This document shows positions 40,039 to 48,303 of a DNA stretch of 64,000 nt, one piece after another. Each line of letters starts with the position of its first letter. Positions within the stretch are counted from its first letter, which is position 1. The DNA is from CAZVED01 sp964626205 (lineage in GTDB: Bacteria; Patescibacteriota; Patescibacteriia; SG8-24): the NCBI GenBank assembly GCA_964626205.1, contig CAZVED010000002.1, positions 1 through 64,000 of the forward strand, read 5' to 3'. Position numbers and translations under genes: made by a program. The notes below the pieces were generated by a model. It worked only from the letters and a program-made list of their open reading frames with translations. It was not told where the DNA came from and did no database searches.

Positions 40039-41617
40039 ACGAACAAAAAACCTGCTCATCGAGCTTTACGCGCTCGACCCCTCGCTGAAGGAGCATGAAC
40101 CTGCCCTCGTCGCGGTCCTCGAACGCATGACCGCTGCGAAACCCGATGTTCGCATCGACCAAGCCTTCCTTGCAGAACTCCGAGAAACCTTGCTCGCGGT
40201 ACCAGCAACCACTCCTCCTCGCTATCACAACATTATCACTAACCTTTTCGACACTATGTCCAAAACACCTTTCATTCTCGGTGGCCTCGCCATGACCGCC
40301 GTCCTCGTCGCCGTCGTTGCGACGCTTCCGGGACAGGCCCCTTCCGGCACACCGACCGGTTCACAGCTTGCCATGCTCGACGGCATCGTCGACACGGCAC
40401 CAGGTGCATTCGGAAACATCGGTGCGCTCGGCCTACAGGGCGTCGAAGCTCCGTCCGTTGAGTCAGTATCTACGGACACCTCTGCGCCCGCCGCAGAACC
40501 GATCGCCGTCCTCGGCACACCAGCAGCCATCTCCGCACGTCCGCAATCCGGCGGCGGGGGAGGGCTCGGCATGGGAAGCGACGCCAAGATGAGCATCCTC
40601 CCATGGTACCCGTCTCCCGCGTACGACATCGTCTACGAAGGAGCCGAGCCGATCGAGATCGCCGAGCAGTCGGTCTACCGCCGGAGCACGGACCAGCAGA
40701 CGCTTACAGCATTCGCCGCAGCGGTCACCGGACGTCAGAACGGTCTCATCGACCTCTCCCGTTTCCGCGACCTTCGCATCGAGCGCATCTCGCTCTTCGA
40801 GGACCGTGCAGGCGGGTACCAAACGGAGCTCAACCTCTTCGACGGCTCCCTCTACATGAACCTCGACTGGCGCCACCAGCAATATGACCCGGCAATGGAC
40901 CGACAGATTCCTCTGTCCGAACTGCCGTCGGACACGACGTTCATCGACGCAGCAAACGCTTTCATGGACCGCTTCGGCATCGACCGTGCGGTCTACGGGG
41001 AACCGGTCGTCGACACCAGCTGGCAGCGCTACGTCATCATGGCCGATAGCGCAGAAGCATCCTACGCACCTTCCATGGTGAGCGTGGTCTACCCGCTCCT
41101 CGTCGATGACATGCAGGTCACGGAGTTCGGTGGAGAAATCGCCGGACCGCGCGTCCACATCCGCGTCCAGGACCTCACGGTGATGAACCTCGGCAATCTC
41201 ACGACGCGCCGCTTCGAGCGGTCCGCATACGCCCTCGAACTCGACGTCGTGCGTCTCGTCGCCTTCGCGGAAAAGGGCGGCATCCGCGGCTCCATCCATC
41301 AGCCGATGAGTTACGACGACCAGGGGAATCCGGTCACACCGACGGAGCCCATGGAGGCCCTGCGCCTCGGGGAGCCTGAGCAGGTGCTCATGAAGATGTA
41401 TCACTCAATCGACAACGTCTCGGTGGAGCTCTATCTCCCGGCCCTCCGCTTCCCGATCCTTAACGTCCCGCAAGGCCCCGATTACTACGGCCCGCGCGAT
41501 GTCATGGTGCCGCTCGTGAAGGACATCCTCGATGAAGCCGAGCGCATGATGGACCAACAGCCCGTCCCTATGCCGCTCGACCTCCCGGCCGTCAGTGAAC
41601 CGGCTGTCCTCCGGTAG
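40031..41617 (+). CDS. Membrane protein, probable anti-sigma factor with large external domain
   Basis: The 528 residues comprise a cytoplasmic helical segment (1-77) of suitable size to bind the sigma factor, one membrane span (about 79-98), a Ser/Pro/Ala/Gly-rich linker (100-190, including G-G-G-G-G-L-G-M-G) and an external domain of about 340 residues. The N-terminus does not show the zinc-binding H-x3-C-x2-C motif of ZAS anti-sigmas. The role is inferred from the 8-base overlap and topology. The external domain is unrecognised and may sense envelope state. Confidence 0.72.
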   Translation: MHERTKNLLIELYALDPSLKEHEPALVAVLERMTAAKPDVRIDQAFLAELRETLLAVPATTPPRYHNIITNLFDTMSKTPFILGGLAMTAVLVAVVATLPGQAPSGTPTGSQLAMLDGIVDTAPGAFGNIGALGLQGVEAPSVESVSTDTSAPAAEPIAVLGTPAAISARPQSGGGGGLGMGSDAKMSILPWYPSPAYDIVYEGAEPIEIAEQSVYRRSTDQQTLTAFAAAVTGRQNGLIDLSRFRDLRIERISLFEDRAGGYQTELNLFDGSLYMNLDWRHQQYDPAMDRQIPLSELPSDTTFIDAANAFMDRFGIDRAVYGEPVVDTSWQRYVIMADSAEASYAPSMVSVVYPLLVDDMQVTEFGGEIAGPRVHIRVQDLTVMNLGNLTTRRFERSAYALELDVVRLVAFAEKGGIRGSIHQPMSYDDQGNPVTPTEPMEALRLGEPEQVLMKMYHSIDNVSVELYLPALRFPILNVPQGPDYYGPRDVMVPLVKDILDEAERMMDQQPVPMPLDLPAVSEPAVLR

Positions 41618-41650
41618 ACTTCTGGAAGCGGAATAGACCGTCCTACCATC

Positions 41651-41739
41651 CTGTCATTGCGAGTGGGTCGTACTCGACCCCGAAGCAATCCCGAACATGA
41701 CGGGATTGCTTCAGGCCTAAAGGCCCTCGCAATGACAAA
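41651..41739. repeat. Palindromic interspersed repeat pair (REP/BIME-like), locus 2
   Basis: One unit (41651-41693, with a GGGTCGTACTCGACCC centre) is in reverse orientation to a second unit (41701-41739, with a GGCCTAAAGGCC centre), separated by AACATGA. The first unit is the exact complement of 5976-6017 over about 42 bases. The same AACATGA junction follows the reverse unit at locus 1. Confidence 0.88.
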
Positions 41740-41763
41740 GGTGGCGGGACGGTTTTTCGCTAG

Positions 41764-41792
41764 TTGACACTATCGGGCCCGGAGGCAAAGAT
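41764..41792 (+). promoter_or_regulatory. Possible clpP promoter
   Basis: TTGACA (41764-41769) has only a weak -10 candidate (AAAGAT) at 17 bases. Confidence 0.4.
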
Positions 41793-41828
41793 AGGGGGAC
41801 GCACCTTCTAGCGTCCTCAGAAAGGATC

Positions 41829-42464
41829 GTGCCCGTGGACGAAAATCCCAAGACTCCGCCATCCGCCTCCTACGTCCCCATGGTCGTCTTCGGTGATCGT
41901 GGTCACGAACGGGCAGCAGACATCTTCTCGATGCTGCTCGCCAAGCGCATCATCTTCATCCAGAGCGAGATCGAGCCATACATGGCCGCCGCGGTCGTGG
42001 GACAGCTCATCTATCTCGACTTCGAGGATCCCGACAAGGAAATCTGCATGTACATCCAGAGCCCGGGCGGCCAGATCACTTCCGGCCTCGCGATTGTGGA
42101 CACCATGCGGTTCATCAAATCGCCGATTCGCACAGTCTGCGTCGGACAATGCGCCTCCATGGCCTCCTGGATCCTCGCGGCAGGCACCAAAGGACGGCGC
42201 ACGATTCTCCCGAACGCGGAAGTCATGATCCACCAGCCTATCGGCGGCGTACGTGGTCAGGCAACGGACATCGAGATCGCGAACACCCACATGCAAGCGA
42301 CCAAGCGACGTATGAACGAGCTCTTCGCAGCCTTCACCGGCAAGAGCATCGAGGAGGTCCGGAGGGACACCGACCGCGACAACTACCTTACCGCCGAACA
42401 GGCGAAGGAGTACGGCATCGTCGACCAGATCATCCCCTGGAGTGTCCCGATCCTCGGCAGCTAA
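41829..42464 (+). CDS. clpP: ATP-dependent Clp protease proteolytic subunit
   Basis: This is a 211-residue serine protease subunit that forms the degradation barrel for ClpC/ClpX-type unfoldases. The triad is visible: S110 in G-Q-C-A-S-M, H135 in M-I-H-Q-P and D184 in D-R-D-N-Y-L. The start is GTG. GTG 41829 and GTG 41835 are both possible; AAAGGA ends 2 and 8 bases before them, so 41835 is better spaced. The N-terminal processing region is short. No clpX is adjacent. Confidence 0.95.
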   Translation: MPVDENPKTPPSASYVPMVVFGDRGHERAADIFSMLLAKRIIFIQSEIEPYMAAAVVGQLIYLDFEDPDKEICMYIQSPGGQITSGLAIVDTMRFIKSPIRTVCVGQCASMASWILAAGTKGRRTILPNAEVMIHQPIGGVRGQATDIEIANTHMQATKRRMNELFAAFTGKSIEEVRRDTDRDNYLTAEQAKEYGIVDQIIPWSVPILGS

Positions 42465-42485
42465 ATGCGGACGCTTCTGCATACC

Positions 42486-42518
42486 AACGGCTTCCTCGTC
42501 ATGAGGGGCCGTTTTTTG
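42486..42518 (+). terminator. clpP terminator overlapping the next promoter
   Basis: AACGGC with inner CCTC pairs with GAGG and GCCGTT, followed by TTTTTTG. The tract lies in the spacer region of the next promoter. Confidence 0.8.
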
Positions 42519-42525
42519 TTCGCGG

Positions 42526-42534
42526 TGCTATACT
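42526..42534 (+). promoter_or_regulatory. Extended -10 promoter of the beta-propeller gene
   Basis: TGCTATACT (hexamer 42529-42534) ends 8 bases before the ATG. The flanking sequence TATACTGACCGC recurs at 46378-46389, and TATACTGACTGC at 17799. Confidence 0.65.
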
Positions 42535-42542
42535 GACCGCAT

Positions 42543-43865
42543 ATGCAGCAAAAGAAGCGCCTCATCATCGTCGCGGTCGCCGCAACTGTGACTGTTGCAG
42601 CCATTCTCGCTGCCATCCTCATCGTCATGCGTCCCGTCCGGCAAGCGGACATCGTCCCGCCGCTCCTTACCTCGAACGAGGTTGCAGAACTCGGGATCCG
42701 CGAAGAATCCTTCACGCTACCGCCTCCTGAGCCGATGCCGACAGGGGAGTATGGTCCGCCCGCTCCGGAAGTCGTGCGCCAACCCTACCTCCCGCCGCCA
42801 TCCATGAACCTCACCAGCTCGCGTCTTGGCACACAACGCGTTCCTGGGAGCGAAGACGTCGGTGATGTCTATCAGATTCTTTTCCATGCGCGTGCATCCG
42901 CGTTGTTCATGGCAGTCATCGAGCCCACGGGGCTGCGCGCCATCTGGAAGCTGGATCAGCACGGGGCTTTCGAACGTGTCTTCGCGGTGAGCGAAGCGCA
43001 AGGGGAGATACGCCTCTTCATGACGAGCGGAGGAGTGATGTACGTACAGGCGCATGGCGTCAAAGGCATGCTCCGTACCGACGATGCCTTCGCGACCATC
43101 CACCAGGTCGACGGCGACTTTGGGATGTTCTGGCAGATGACCGACAACGGTAGGGGAACGGTCTGGGGGACGCAGCATGAGTTCAACTCCGCCGTTCTGT
43201 TCCGCAGCACGGATAACGGCCTTACCTGGGAACCGTGGGTAGACTTTCATCAGCTCCTTCCGCAGGAAGCGCGGCGCTATGCGCAAGGTGACGAACGATT
43301 CCGGCTCCGCCACCTGCACGGCATCATCTTCAACGACAAGACGCAGGAACTCGTCGTAGGAACGGGCGATGTCGCACGCTACGCGCTCCGGACGCGCGAC
43401 GAAGGATTCACCTGGGAGCAGATCTGGGACGAAGGCTTCACCGCGTGGGCGCCGGTCCCCGGAGGAAGTCGCTACGTCCTCGGTCCGGATAAACTTGCAG
43501 GTCCAGGAATCGTCCTCTATGACGCCTGGGCAGACACGGTCCGCACGGTCTGGACGCCGTGGAAGCACGGCTATGCTGGGTACACCTACTCCATCATCAG
43601 CGCGGAAGGCATCCTCTACGCCGCGTTCCACACCGAAGCGAACGAGGTCGAGGAGCGGACGCCGCTCTTTGGTATCGTCGTCTCACCGGACGCTGAAACC
43701 TGGTATCCGTTCCTCCAATGGGGTCCGCTCGGCAACCATGCGCGCACGGACATTTGGCTCGCTCCGTCGCCCAGTGCAATCTACGCAAGCGTCAACGGCG
43801 CGCTCTACGCCTTCAGTCCACTCGACCAGGAGTGGTTCACGAACAAGACTCCGTTCATGGAATGA
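42543..43865 (+). CDS. Membrane-anchored beta-propeller protein with Asp-box (BNR) repeats
   Basis: The 440 residues begin with a membrane anchor (7-29). A Pro-rich stalk (45-90) is followed by a propeller domain with Asp-box-like turns: S-T-D-N-G-L-T-W near 223, T-R-D-E-G-F-T-W near 282 and S-P-D-A-E-T-W near 380. Asp boxes occur in sialidases and sorting-type or photosystem-assembly propellers, but no catalytic sialidase residues are evident, so a binding or scaffold role outside the membrane is more likely. It is probably leaderless and monocistronic. Confidence 0.75.
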   Translation: MQQKKRLIIVAVAATVTVAAILAAILIVMRPVRQADIVPPLLTSNEVAELGIREESFTLPPPEPMPTGEYGPPAPEVVRQPYLPPPSMNLTSSRLGTQRVPGSEDVGDVYQILFHARASALFMAVIEPTGLRAIWKLDQHGAFERVFAVSEAQGEIRLFMTSGGVMYVQAHGVKGMLRTDDAFATIHQVDGDFGMFWQMTDNGRGTVWGTQHEFNSAVLFRSTDNGLTWEPWVDFHQLLPQEARRYAQGDERFRLRHLHGIIFNDKTQELVVGTGDVARYALRTRDEGFTWEQIWDEGFTAWAPVPGGSRYVLGPDKLAGPGIVLYDAWADTVRTVWTPWKHGYAGYTYSIISAEGILYAAFHTEANEVEERTPLFGIVVSPDAETWYPFLQWGPLGNHARTDIWLAPSPSAIYASVNGALYAFSPLDQEWFTNKTPFME

Positions 43866-43892
43866 AAAACGGCTCCCTGAAAGGGGAGCCGT
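43866..43892. terminator. Terminator between convergent genes
   Basis: ACGGCTCCC/GGGAGCCGT has an A run on the left (U tract on the minus strand). It serves the minus-strand gene best. Confidence 0.8.
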
Positions 43893-43898
43893 CGTCGT

Positions 43899-44552
43899 TT
43901 ACTCGAAGGTCAGACTGTTCATGACCTGCAGCATCTCGCGACGCCGCATGTCTTGCCGGGCCTTTGGCCACTCGGCACGGATGACCACCGTGTACTCCTG
44001 CGGCTGTTGTGGTAGACGCATGACCGCGAAAAAGACCTGTCTGGTTCCGCGCTCCGTCACCAGCACGCTCGTGAACCACGCCTTCTCGTCGTTCGACGTC
44101 TTGGTAGGGTATGCGCGAGTCATCCTCGCTCCATCGGCCTTCTCTTTCTCGAAGATGGCGTGCAACAAGTCTGGAACCGATGCCACATCGCTCGAACGAC
44201 GGATGTCGATGCGGATCTCCGCGTCGCGATGCCCGTTCGTAAACAGGACGTCCGTGTTCGCGGCGAAGGAGACGTTCTTGAGGAACGACCCGCTCCAATC
44301 GGAGGACGTCTCGTACCGCAGACGTACCGGTCGTGGCGCGGCGGGGTTGCCGTACGCGGTCGGGTTCCGGAAGACCTCGCGCTCCGTCATGAGCGGCGGG
44401 TCACGAAGCGGCTCGTCGCGCGTCACGGTACGGGTCACCACAGGAACCGTTCCTGCGGCCGCAAGCGGGTCCGTGGGCGAGTCCGCACTGGCTGGCAAAA
44501 CTGCCGCCAGGATGGCAAAGACCGAAAGAACGCTGTTGGTTCTCATGCGCAT
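43899..44552 (-). CDS. Secreted protein related to the Trp-motif array
   Basis: This is a 217-residue protein starting M-R-M-R-T-N with a cleavable type I signal peptide (cleavage near L-P-A-S-A). The C-terminus Y-T-V-V-I-R-A-E-W-P then M-L-Q-V-M-N-S-L-T-F matches the W-P motif of the lipoproteins at 34301-38279, so it appears to be a dispersed paralogue. The rest of the domain is divergent. It has its own terminator. The start at 44552 is chosen for the signal peptide and GGAGG-type site. Confidence 0.7.
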   Translation of the reverse strand: MRMRTNSVLSVFAILAAVLPASADSPTDPLAAAGTVPVVTRTVTRDEPLRDPPLMTEREVFRNPTAYGNPAAPRPVRLRYETSSDWSGSFLKNVSFAANTDVLFTNGHRDAEIRIDIRRSSDVASVPDLLHAIFEKEKADGARMTRAYPTKTSNDEKAWFTSVLVTERGTRQVFFAVMRLPQQPQEYTVVIRAEWPKARQDMRRREMLQVMNSLTFE

Positions 44553-44641
44553 GAGTATCTCCTCCTTCGCAGCAGCGGGATGCCCTGCGAACATCTAGAC
44601 CTACCATGCCCGCCCATTCTTGGCAAGGATAAGGCTCAGGA

Positions 44642-44674
44642 TAAAAAAGGGGGCAGACCGAGTGTCTGCCCCCT
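44642..44674 (-). terminator. Terminator of the G-F-W-K-N-H lipoprotein gene
   Basis: AGGGGGCAGAC/GTCTGCCCCCT has TTTTTTATC on the minus strand. Confidence 0.88.
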
Positions 44675-44684
44675 CACGAAAGGT

Positions 44685-45641
44685 TCAGTGATTCATCGAC
44701 TCGTCGACGACGATCGGGCCGTCCTCGCAGTGGACGGGGCCGTACTCGCCGTTATTGTACGCGTCGAGCATCGCGCCGAGCATCTTTGCGTTCGCGCTCG
44801 CGAGCGCGCCAGCGCCGCGATTCGACGTGCGGTAGGGAAGCTTGCCGTCCGCATCGGCGTTCGCGCTCATCCATGCCTGGGCGGCCGCAAGGTCGTCCAT
44901 GAACGCGTCGGTACCGCCGGCCCCCGCAGCGACGTTGAGCATCGCAGCAATGAGCTGGTGGCCGAGAATGAGGCTCGCGTCGCCGCGTGTCGGGGTCTTC
45001 AGGATGACCAACAGCTCCGCCTTCGTGTACGTACGGTTCCCGAGCGTCAACTCGTCGACCGGCCATGCCTCCGGATGGTTCTTCCAGAAGCCCTGCGTCA
45101 GCGTGCAACCGTAGTCGGTCCCGGCATCCGGCTCCTCATCGCAGAGGAACGTGTATGCCACGAACTGGTACTGGCCGCCGACGCCCGTGAAGTGCAGGGA
45201 CTGCGTCTGAACGTGCAGGAACTTCGCCATGATCTGCATCATGAGCGCATCACCGCACGCCGGCTCGCCGATCGCTTCGAACGGGATGACCACGGTCGAG
45301 GTCGTCGCGGTAGACGAAAGACCGAAGTTCTGGACGTACGGGCACTGCCACGGATCCGTAGACGTGACGGCACCGAAGGTCGCGCAGATCGACGTGTACA
45401 CGATGACGAATCCGGGAGATGCCGTGAACGTGACCGTCACTGCCGCATCGTCGGAAGACACCGTCGCCATGCCGGCCTGGACGGGGAAACCGTTCAGTGT
45501 CGACATGAGCGGATAGTCCGCCGCCGGGATGCTGAGCGTCTGCCGTTGCCCGGCGACCTCGTTCGGCTGCTCCGCCACGGCGCAAGCCCCGACCATGAGT
45601 GTCGCTGCGACCAGGAAACTCCATCGAACGATACGTGTCAT
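44685..45641 (-). CDS. Lipoprotein with G-F-W-K-N-H-P surface domain
   Basis: The 318 residues carry lipobox V-G-A-C (Cys20). The N-terminal half is a beta-rich domain with paired cysteines. From about residue 182 it has C-T-L-T-Q-G-F-W-K-N-H-P-E-A-W-P, then L-T-L-G and L-V-I-L-K-T-P-x-R-G-D-A, with a helix Q-L-I-A-A-M-L-N-V-A. This is a widespread but unnamed domain of secreted bacterial proteins, usually at the C-terminus of surface proteins. A GGAGG site precedes the start. The function is unknown; surface display is likely. Confidence 0.75.
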   Translation of the reverse strand: MTRIVRWSFLVAATLMVGACAVAEQPNEVAGQRQTLSIPAADYPLMSTLNGFPVQAGMATVSSDDAAVTVTFTASPGFVIVYTSICATFGAVTSTDPWQCPYVQNFGLSSTATTSTVVIPFEAIGEPACGDALMMQIMAKFLHVQTQSLHFTGVGGQYQFVAYTFLCDEEPDAGTDYGCTLTQGFWKNHPEAWPVDELTLGNRTYTKAELLVILKTPTRGDASLILGHQLIAAMLNVAAGAGGTDAFMDDLAAAQAWMSANADADGKLPYRTSNRGAGALASANAKMLGAMLDAYNNGEYGPVHCEDGPIVVDESMNH

Positions 45642-46416
45642 TGTGCGTCCTCCTTTTGGGTGGTTGTGAGACGCGGTCGCATGCTACAAGATTCCATGGA
45701 TATGTCAAGGAGGTCGTAGCGCTATGCATCTTCGATGAAGCATTTTTTGGCTTTGTTAAGCTAAAAAATGCTTATTATCCTTAAAATTGGCTTAATCTAG
45801 CAAAAAAACGACACTGGCGGTTATCGATAAATTTTGAACAAGCACGGCAAGAACATCTGCAAAAGATCTCTGACAAGTCTCAACAAGAGAGCTGGCTGCT
45901 CCATATCTCGCTTCGCCACGCCAGACACTTGCTGAACAAGCACGGCAAGAGAAAAGCATTTTTAGGGGGCCTCCCCCCGATCCCAGCCTTATTAAGTGTC
46001 GTCTAAGATATATTGTGCGACACAGTAGAGACCACTCCTGGGCCGCTTCCCTCGCGCTCCTAGAGGTCAACGCCCCCGTACTGCTCTGGTGTATTTTCCC
46101 TGGGTGCTCTGGCCATGAAGTTCCATCCCTTGGCGCACACGCGACACAAGTCACTGGGACGAGACCCGTGCGCACATCATGGCGCTACCCCATCGTTGCC
46201 TTCTGCTGGATCGCCGGGCGCGCGGACTCAGTCCCCGACCATGGGATACTCAGTCGCACATGACATGGTTCCCCATCCTCCATTTTGGTCGTTTCTGAAT
46301 GTGGACGAAAGTCCCTCGATGTGTCGTAAAATGTATATCCTGCGCCCTGCGTCCATTGACCAGCAATCCGCCTGCCGTATACTGACCGCACCGCCCTTTG
46401 CCATGGAGGCTTGCTA
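45642..46416. other. 775-base non-coding, compositionally odd interval
   Basis: There is no convincing gene. The left part (about 45720-45960) is AT-rich. It contains a 16-pair palindrome with TGTT loop at 45738-45773 and an exact 17-base direct repeat (GAACAAGCACGGCAAGA) at 45836-45852 and 45934-45950. GTGTCG/CGACAC arms occur at 45997-46002 and 46018-46023. The right part (46020-46340) is GC-rich with several frames that overlap in both strands and match no family. It could hide a structured RNA or a decayed element. The promoter of the next gene ends the interval. Confidence 0.6.
46356..46383 (+). promoter_or_regulatory. Promoter of the M41-like peptidase gene
   Basis: TTGACC (46356-46361), a 16-base spacer and TATACT (46378-46383) are present. 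Here the mRNA has a 28-base leader with a GGAGG site. Confidence 0.7.
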
Positions 46417-46977
46417 ATGACGCCGACGCATGCACGCGCACTCGCCCACGAGAGCGGTCACGCCCTCGTCGCCTGGTTCTCGCCCAACTGCGAAAGTGTC
46501 GCGGAAGTCATCGCTCGCGAGGACGGATCCGGTATCGTCGCGAGTCACTGGCCTCCCGAAAAACCCGTCCGCGTGCTCTGGGAACGGACGTCCCAGATTC
46601 TCGGCGGCATCGCCGGCGAGTACTGCGCGCTCGGGTCGTACCGAGCCGGCGGCGCAGCGGATGACCTCATGAAAGCGATCAACGTCGCGCGACGCATCGT
46701 CCTCCTGCAGGGAGCGGACACCGTGCCATGGCAGGGCGATGCCTATGCCGAAAAACTCACCCACGTGGAGCGCGCATTCGCGAACGGTATCACCGACGAC
46801 GAGGCGCTCGTCCTCAACCGTTCCCTGCGGCATGCGATCCACATGATCGAGCGGCAACGGACAGGCTTCGACGCGCTCCAGGCGCATCTCGCAACGCAGC
46901 GCCTCGTGTACGGTCACGAACTCGAAGCGCACTTCGGGAATCGAAAACTCATCCGCCTGTTCAGCATCTTCCGCTGA
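46417..46977 (+). CDS. Stand-alone M41-like zinc peptidase domain protein
   Basis: This is a 186-residue protein. ATG 46417 has GGAGG 7 bases upstream. It resembles the protease half of FtsH: H11-E-S-G-H15 as the zinc helix, then I-L-G-G-I-A-G-E-Y-C at 61-70 (the G-R-A-A-E-E helix of FtsH), then A-G-G-A-A-D-D-L-M-K-A at 77-87, which can give the third (Asp) ligand. There is no AAA+ module, no membrane segment and no signal. It may work with an ATPase in trans or be a regulatory peptidase. Strong promoter and terminator flank it. Confidence 0.75.
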   Translation: MTPTHARALAHESGHALVAWFSPNCESVAEVIAREDGSGIVASHWPPEKPVRVLWERTSQILGGIAGEYCALGSYRAGGAADDLMKAINVARRIVLLQGADTVPWQGDAYAEKLTHVERAFANGITDDEALVLNRSLRHAIHMIERQRTGFDALQAHLATQRLVYGHELEAHFGNRKLIRLFSIFR

Positions 46978-46985
46978 GCTTCTCC

Positions 46986-47013
46986 CCGCCGCATATGCCT
47001 GCGGCGGTTTTTT
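46986..47013 (+). terminator. Terminator of the M41-like gene
   Basis: CCGCCGCA/TGCGGCGG is followed by TTTTTTC. Confidence 0.88.
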
Positions 47014-47026
47014 CTTTACGCATATA

Positions 47027-47055
47027 CCAAAAACGCCGCCCTTACCGGACGGCGC
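47027..47055 (-). terminator. Terminator of the M23 hydrolase gene
   Basis: On the minus strand GCCGTCC/GGGCGGC (one wobble) is followed by GTTTTTGG, directly after the stop. Confidence 0.7.
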
Positions 47056-48303
47056 TCACGGAGCCACGAGATACTTCATCGGATCAACGGGGATGCCGCT
47101 CTTTCTGACCTCGAAGTGCAGGTGGGGGCCGGTCGTCATCGTTCCTGCACCCGGCGTGCCCGGCATGCCGCCGCTGTAGCCGATGACCTCGCCCCGCTCG
47201 ACGAACGTATCCTCCTTCACCATGATGCGTGAGATATGTCCGAACACCGTGGAGATGTTGTTGTTGTGCAGCAACATGATGTACGAATATCCATATCCCG
47301 CATCCTTCGCACGCGCCACGATGCCGGACGCCGGAGCGCGGACAGGCGTGCTTTGGTACGCGCGAATATCGAGCCCTGGATGCTCGTAGACATAGCGGAA
47401 CGGGTATTCCGGATCATGGAAGCGCGTGGAAATGCCGCGAGTCGGCACCACCGGCCACGAGAGCACGGTATCCCCTCCTCCGAGCCGGTCCGCGGTCTCG
47501 ATACGTTCGCGCAACGTCCGCTCCAGCCGCCCGATGTCCGCGTCGGCTTCCTGTAACTCGCGCTGGAGTTCCGCGACCATATAGCGGTACCGAAGCTCCG
47601 ACGATTCCGTCTCGACCAACACTGCGTTCTTGAGAATGCGGTCATCCTCAAGCAGCTCGCGCTCTGCGACAAGCTCCTGCCGTTTCACTGCGAGCGCGTC
47701 TTGGACCCTGCCGCGCTGCTCGCGTTCCATCGCGAGCGAGGCATGCATGCCCTTGATGGAGGCAAGCGACTTGTTCATGCCTGCCTGCATGTCGGACATC
47801 GCGCGGATGTCGTCGAAGAATGCGGAGAACGTGTCGTGCGAAAACAGGATCTCGAACGCCGACCGGTTGAACTTCGCCCGATACAGCTTGCGCGAAAGTC
47901 CTGCCATGATGACCTTCTCACGCTCCATCTGCTCCTCTTGCTCCACGATCCGCTCATCGAGCATCTTCACCTCGAGCTCCAACACCTGAATCTCCTGTCC
48001 AGTGATGTCGATGGACAACTGCGTCCGCGCGATCTTCGACTCGAGCAGGTTGATCTGATCGGCGAGCTCGGCGCTCTCGCCGCGCTTCTCGAGCACAAGG
48101 TTCTTGTAGCCGTCGATGCGGCTCGACAGCGACGAGAGATCGCGCTTTTTGTCTGCCACCTGATGGTTGATTTGTTCGATTTGTGTGCGCACGTCGGAGC
48201 CGTTCGACGCCGTCTGCGCCGACACTGACACTGCCGCGAATGACGCCGCAGCGATGAATGCAGCGACGACGATGAGCGACCGATGCGATGACGCGAACCT
48301 CAT
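47056..48303 (-). CDS. EnvC-like murein hydrolase activator or M23 peptidase
   Basis: The 415 residues carry a signal peptide (1-29), a long coiled coil (35-265) and a C-terminal M23/LytM domain. Metal and catalytic residues look intact: H-P-G-L-D-I near 317 (H-x3-D) and G-P-H-L-H-F-E-V (H-x-H) near 393. It may therefore be an active endopeptidase cutting peptidoglycan cross-links at division, rather than a pure activator. Its start overlaps the end of gltX by 4 bases. Confidence 0.88.
   Translation of the reverse strand: MRFASSHRSLIVVAAFIAAASFAAVSVSAQTASNGSDVRTQIEQINHQVADKKRDLSSLSSRIDGYKNLVLEKRGESAELADQINLLESKIARTQLSIDITGQEIQVLELEVKMLDERIVEQEEQMEREKVIMAGLSRKLYRAKFNRSAFEILFSHDTFSAFFDDIRAMSDMQAGMNKSLASIKGMHASLAMEREQRGRVQDALAVKRQELVAERELLEDDRILKNAVLVETESSELRYRYMVAELQRELQEADADIGRLERTLRERIETADRLGGGDTVLSWPVVPTRGISTRFHDPEYPFRYVYEHPGLDIRAYQSTPVRAPASGIVARAKDAGYGYSYIMLLHNNNISTVFGHISRIMVKEDTFVERGEVIGYSGGMPGTPGAGTMTTGPHLHFEVRKSGIPVDPMKYLVAP

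Noticed and set aside
45792..46175. 127-codon minus-strand frame in the large intergenic region
   Set aside because: No family, no ribosome site, odd composition, and it spans the direct repeats and a palindrome. The overlapping plus-strand frames at 46015 and 46115 are no better.
46020..46340. Possible RNase P RNA, tmRNA, SRP RNA or 6S RNA in the intergenic region
   Set aside because: I looked for the conserved cores (for example the tmRNA ends and the SRP GGAAGG tetraloop region) on both strands and did not find them. A covariance-model search would be decisive.
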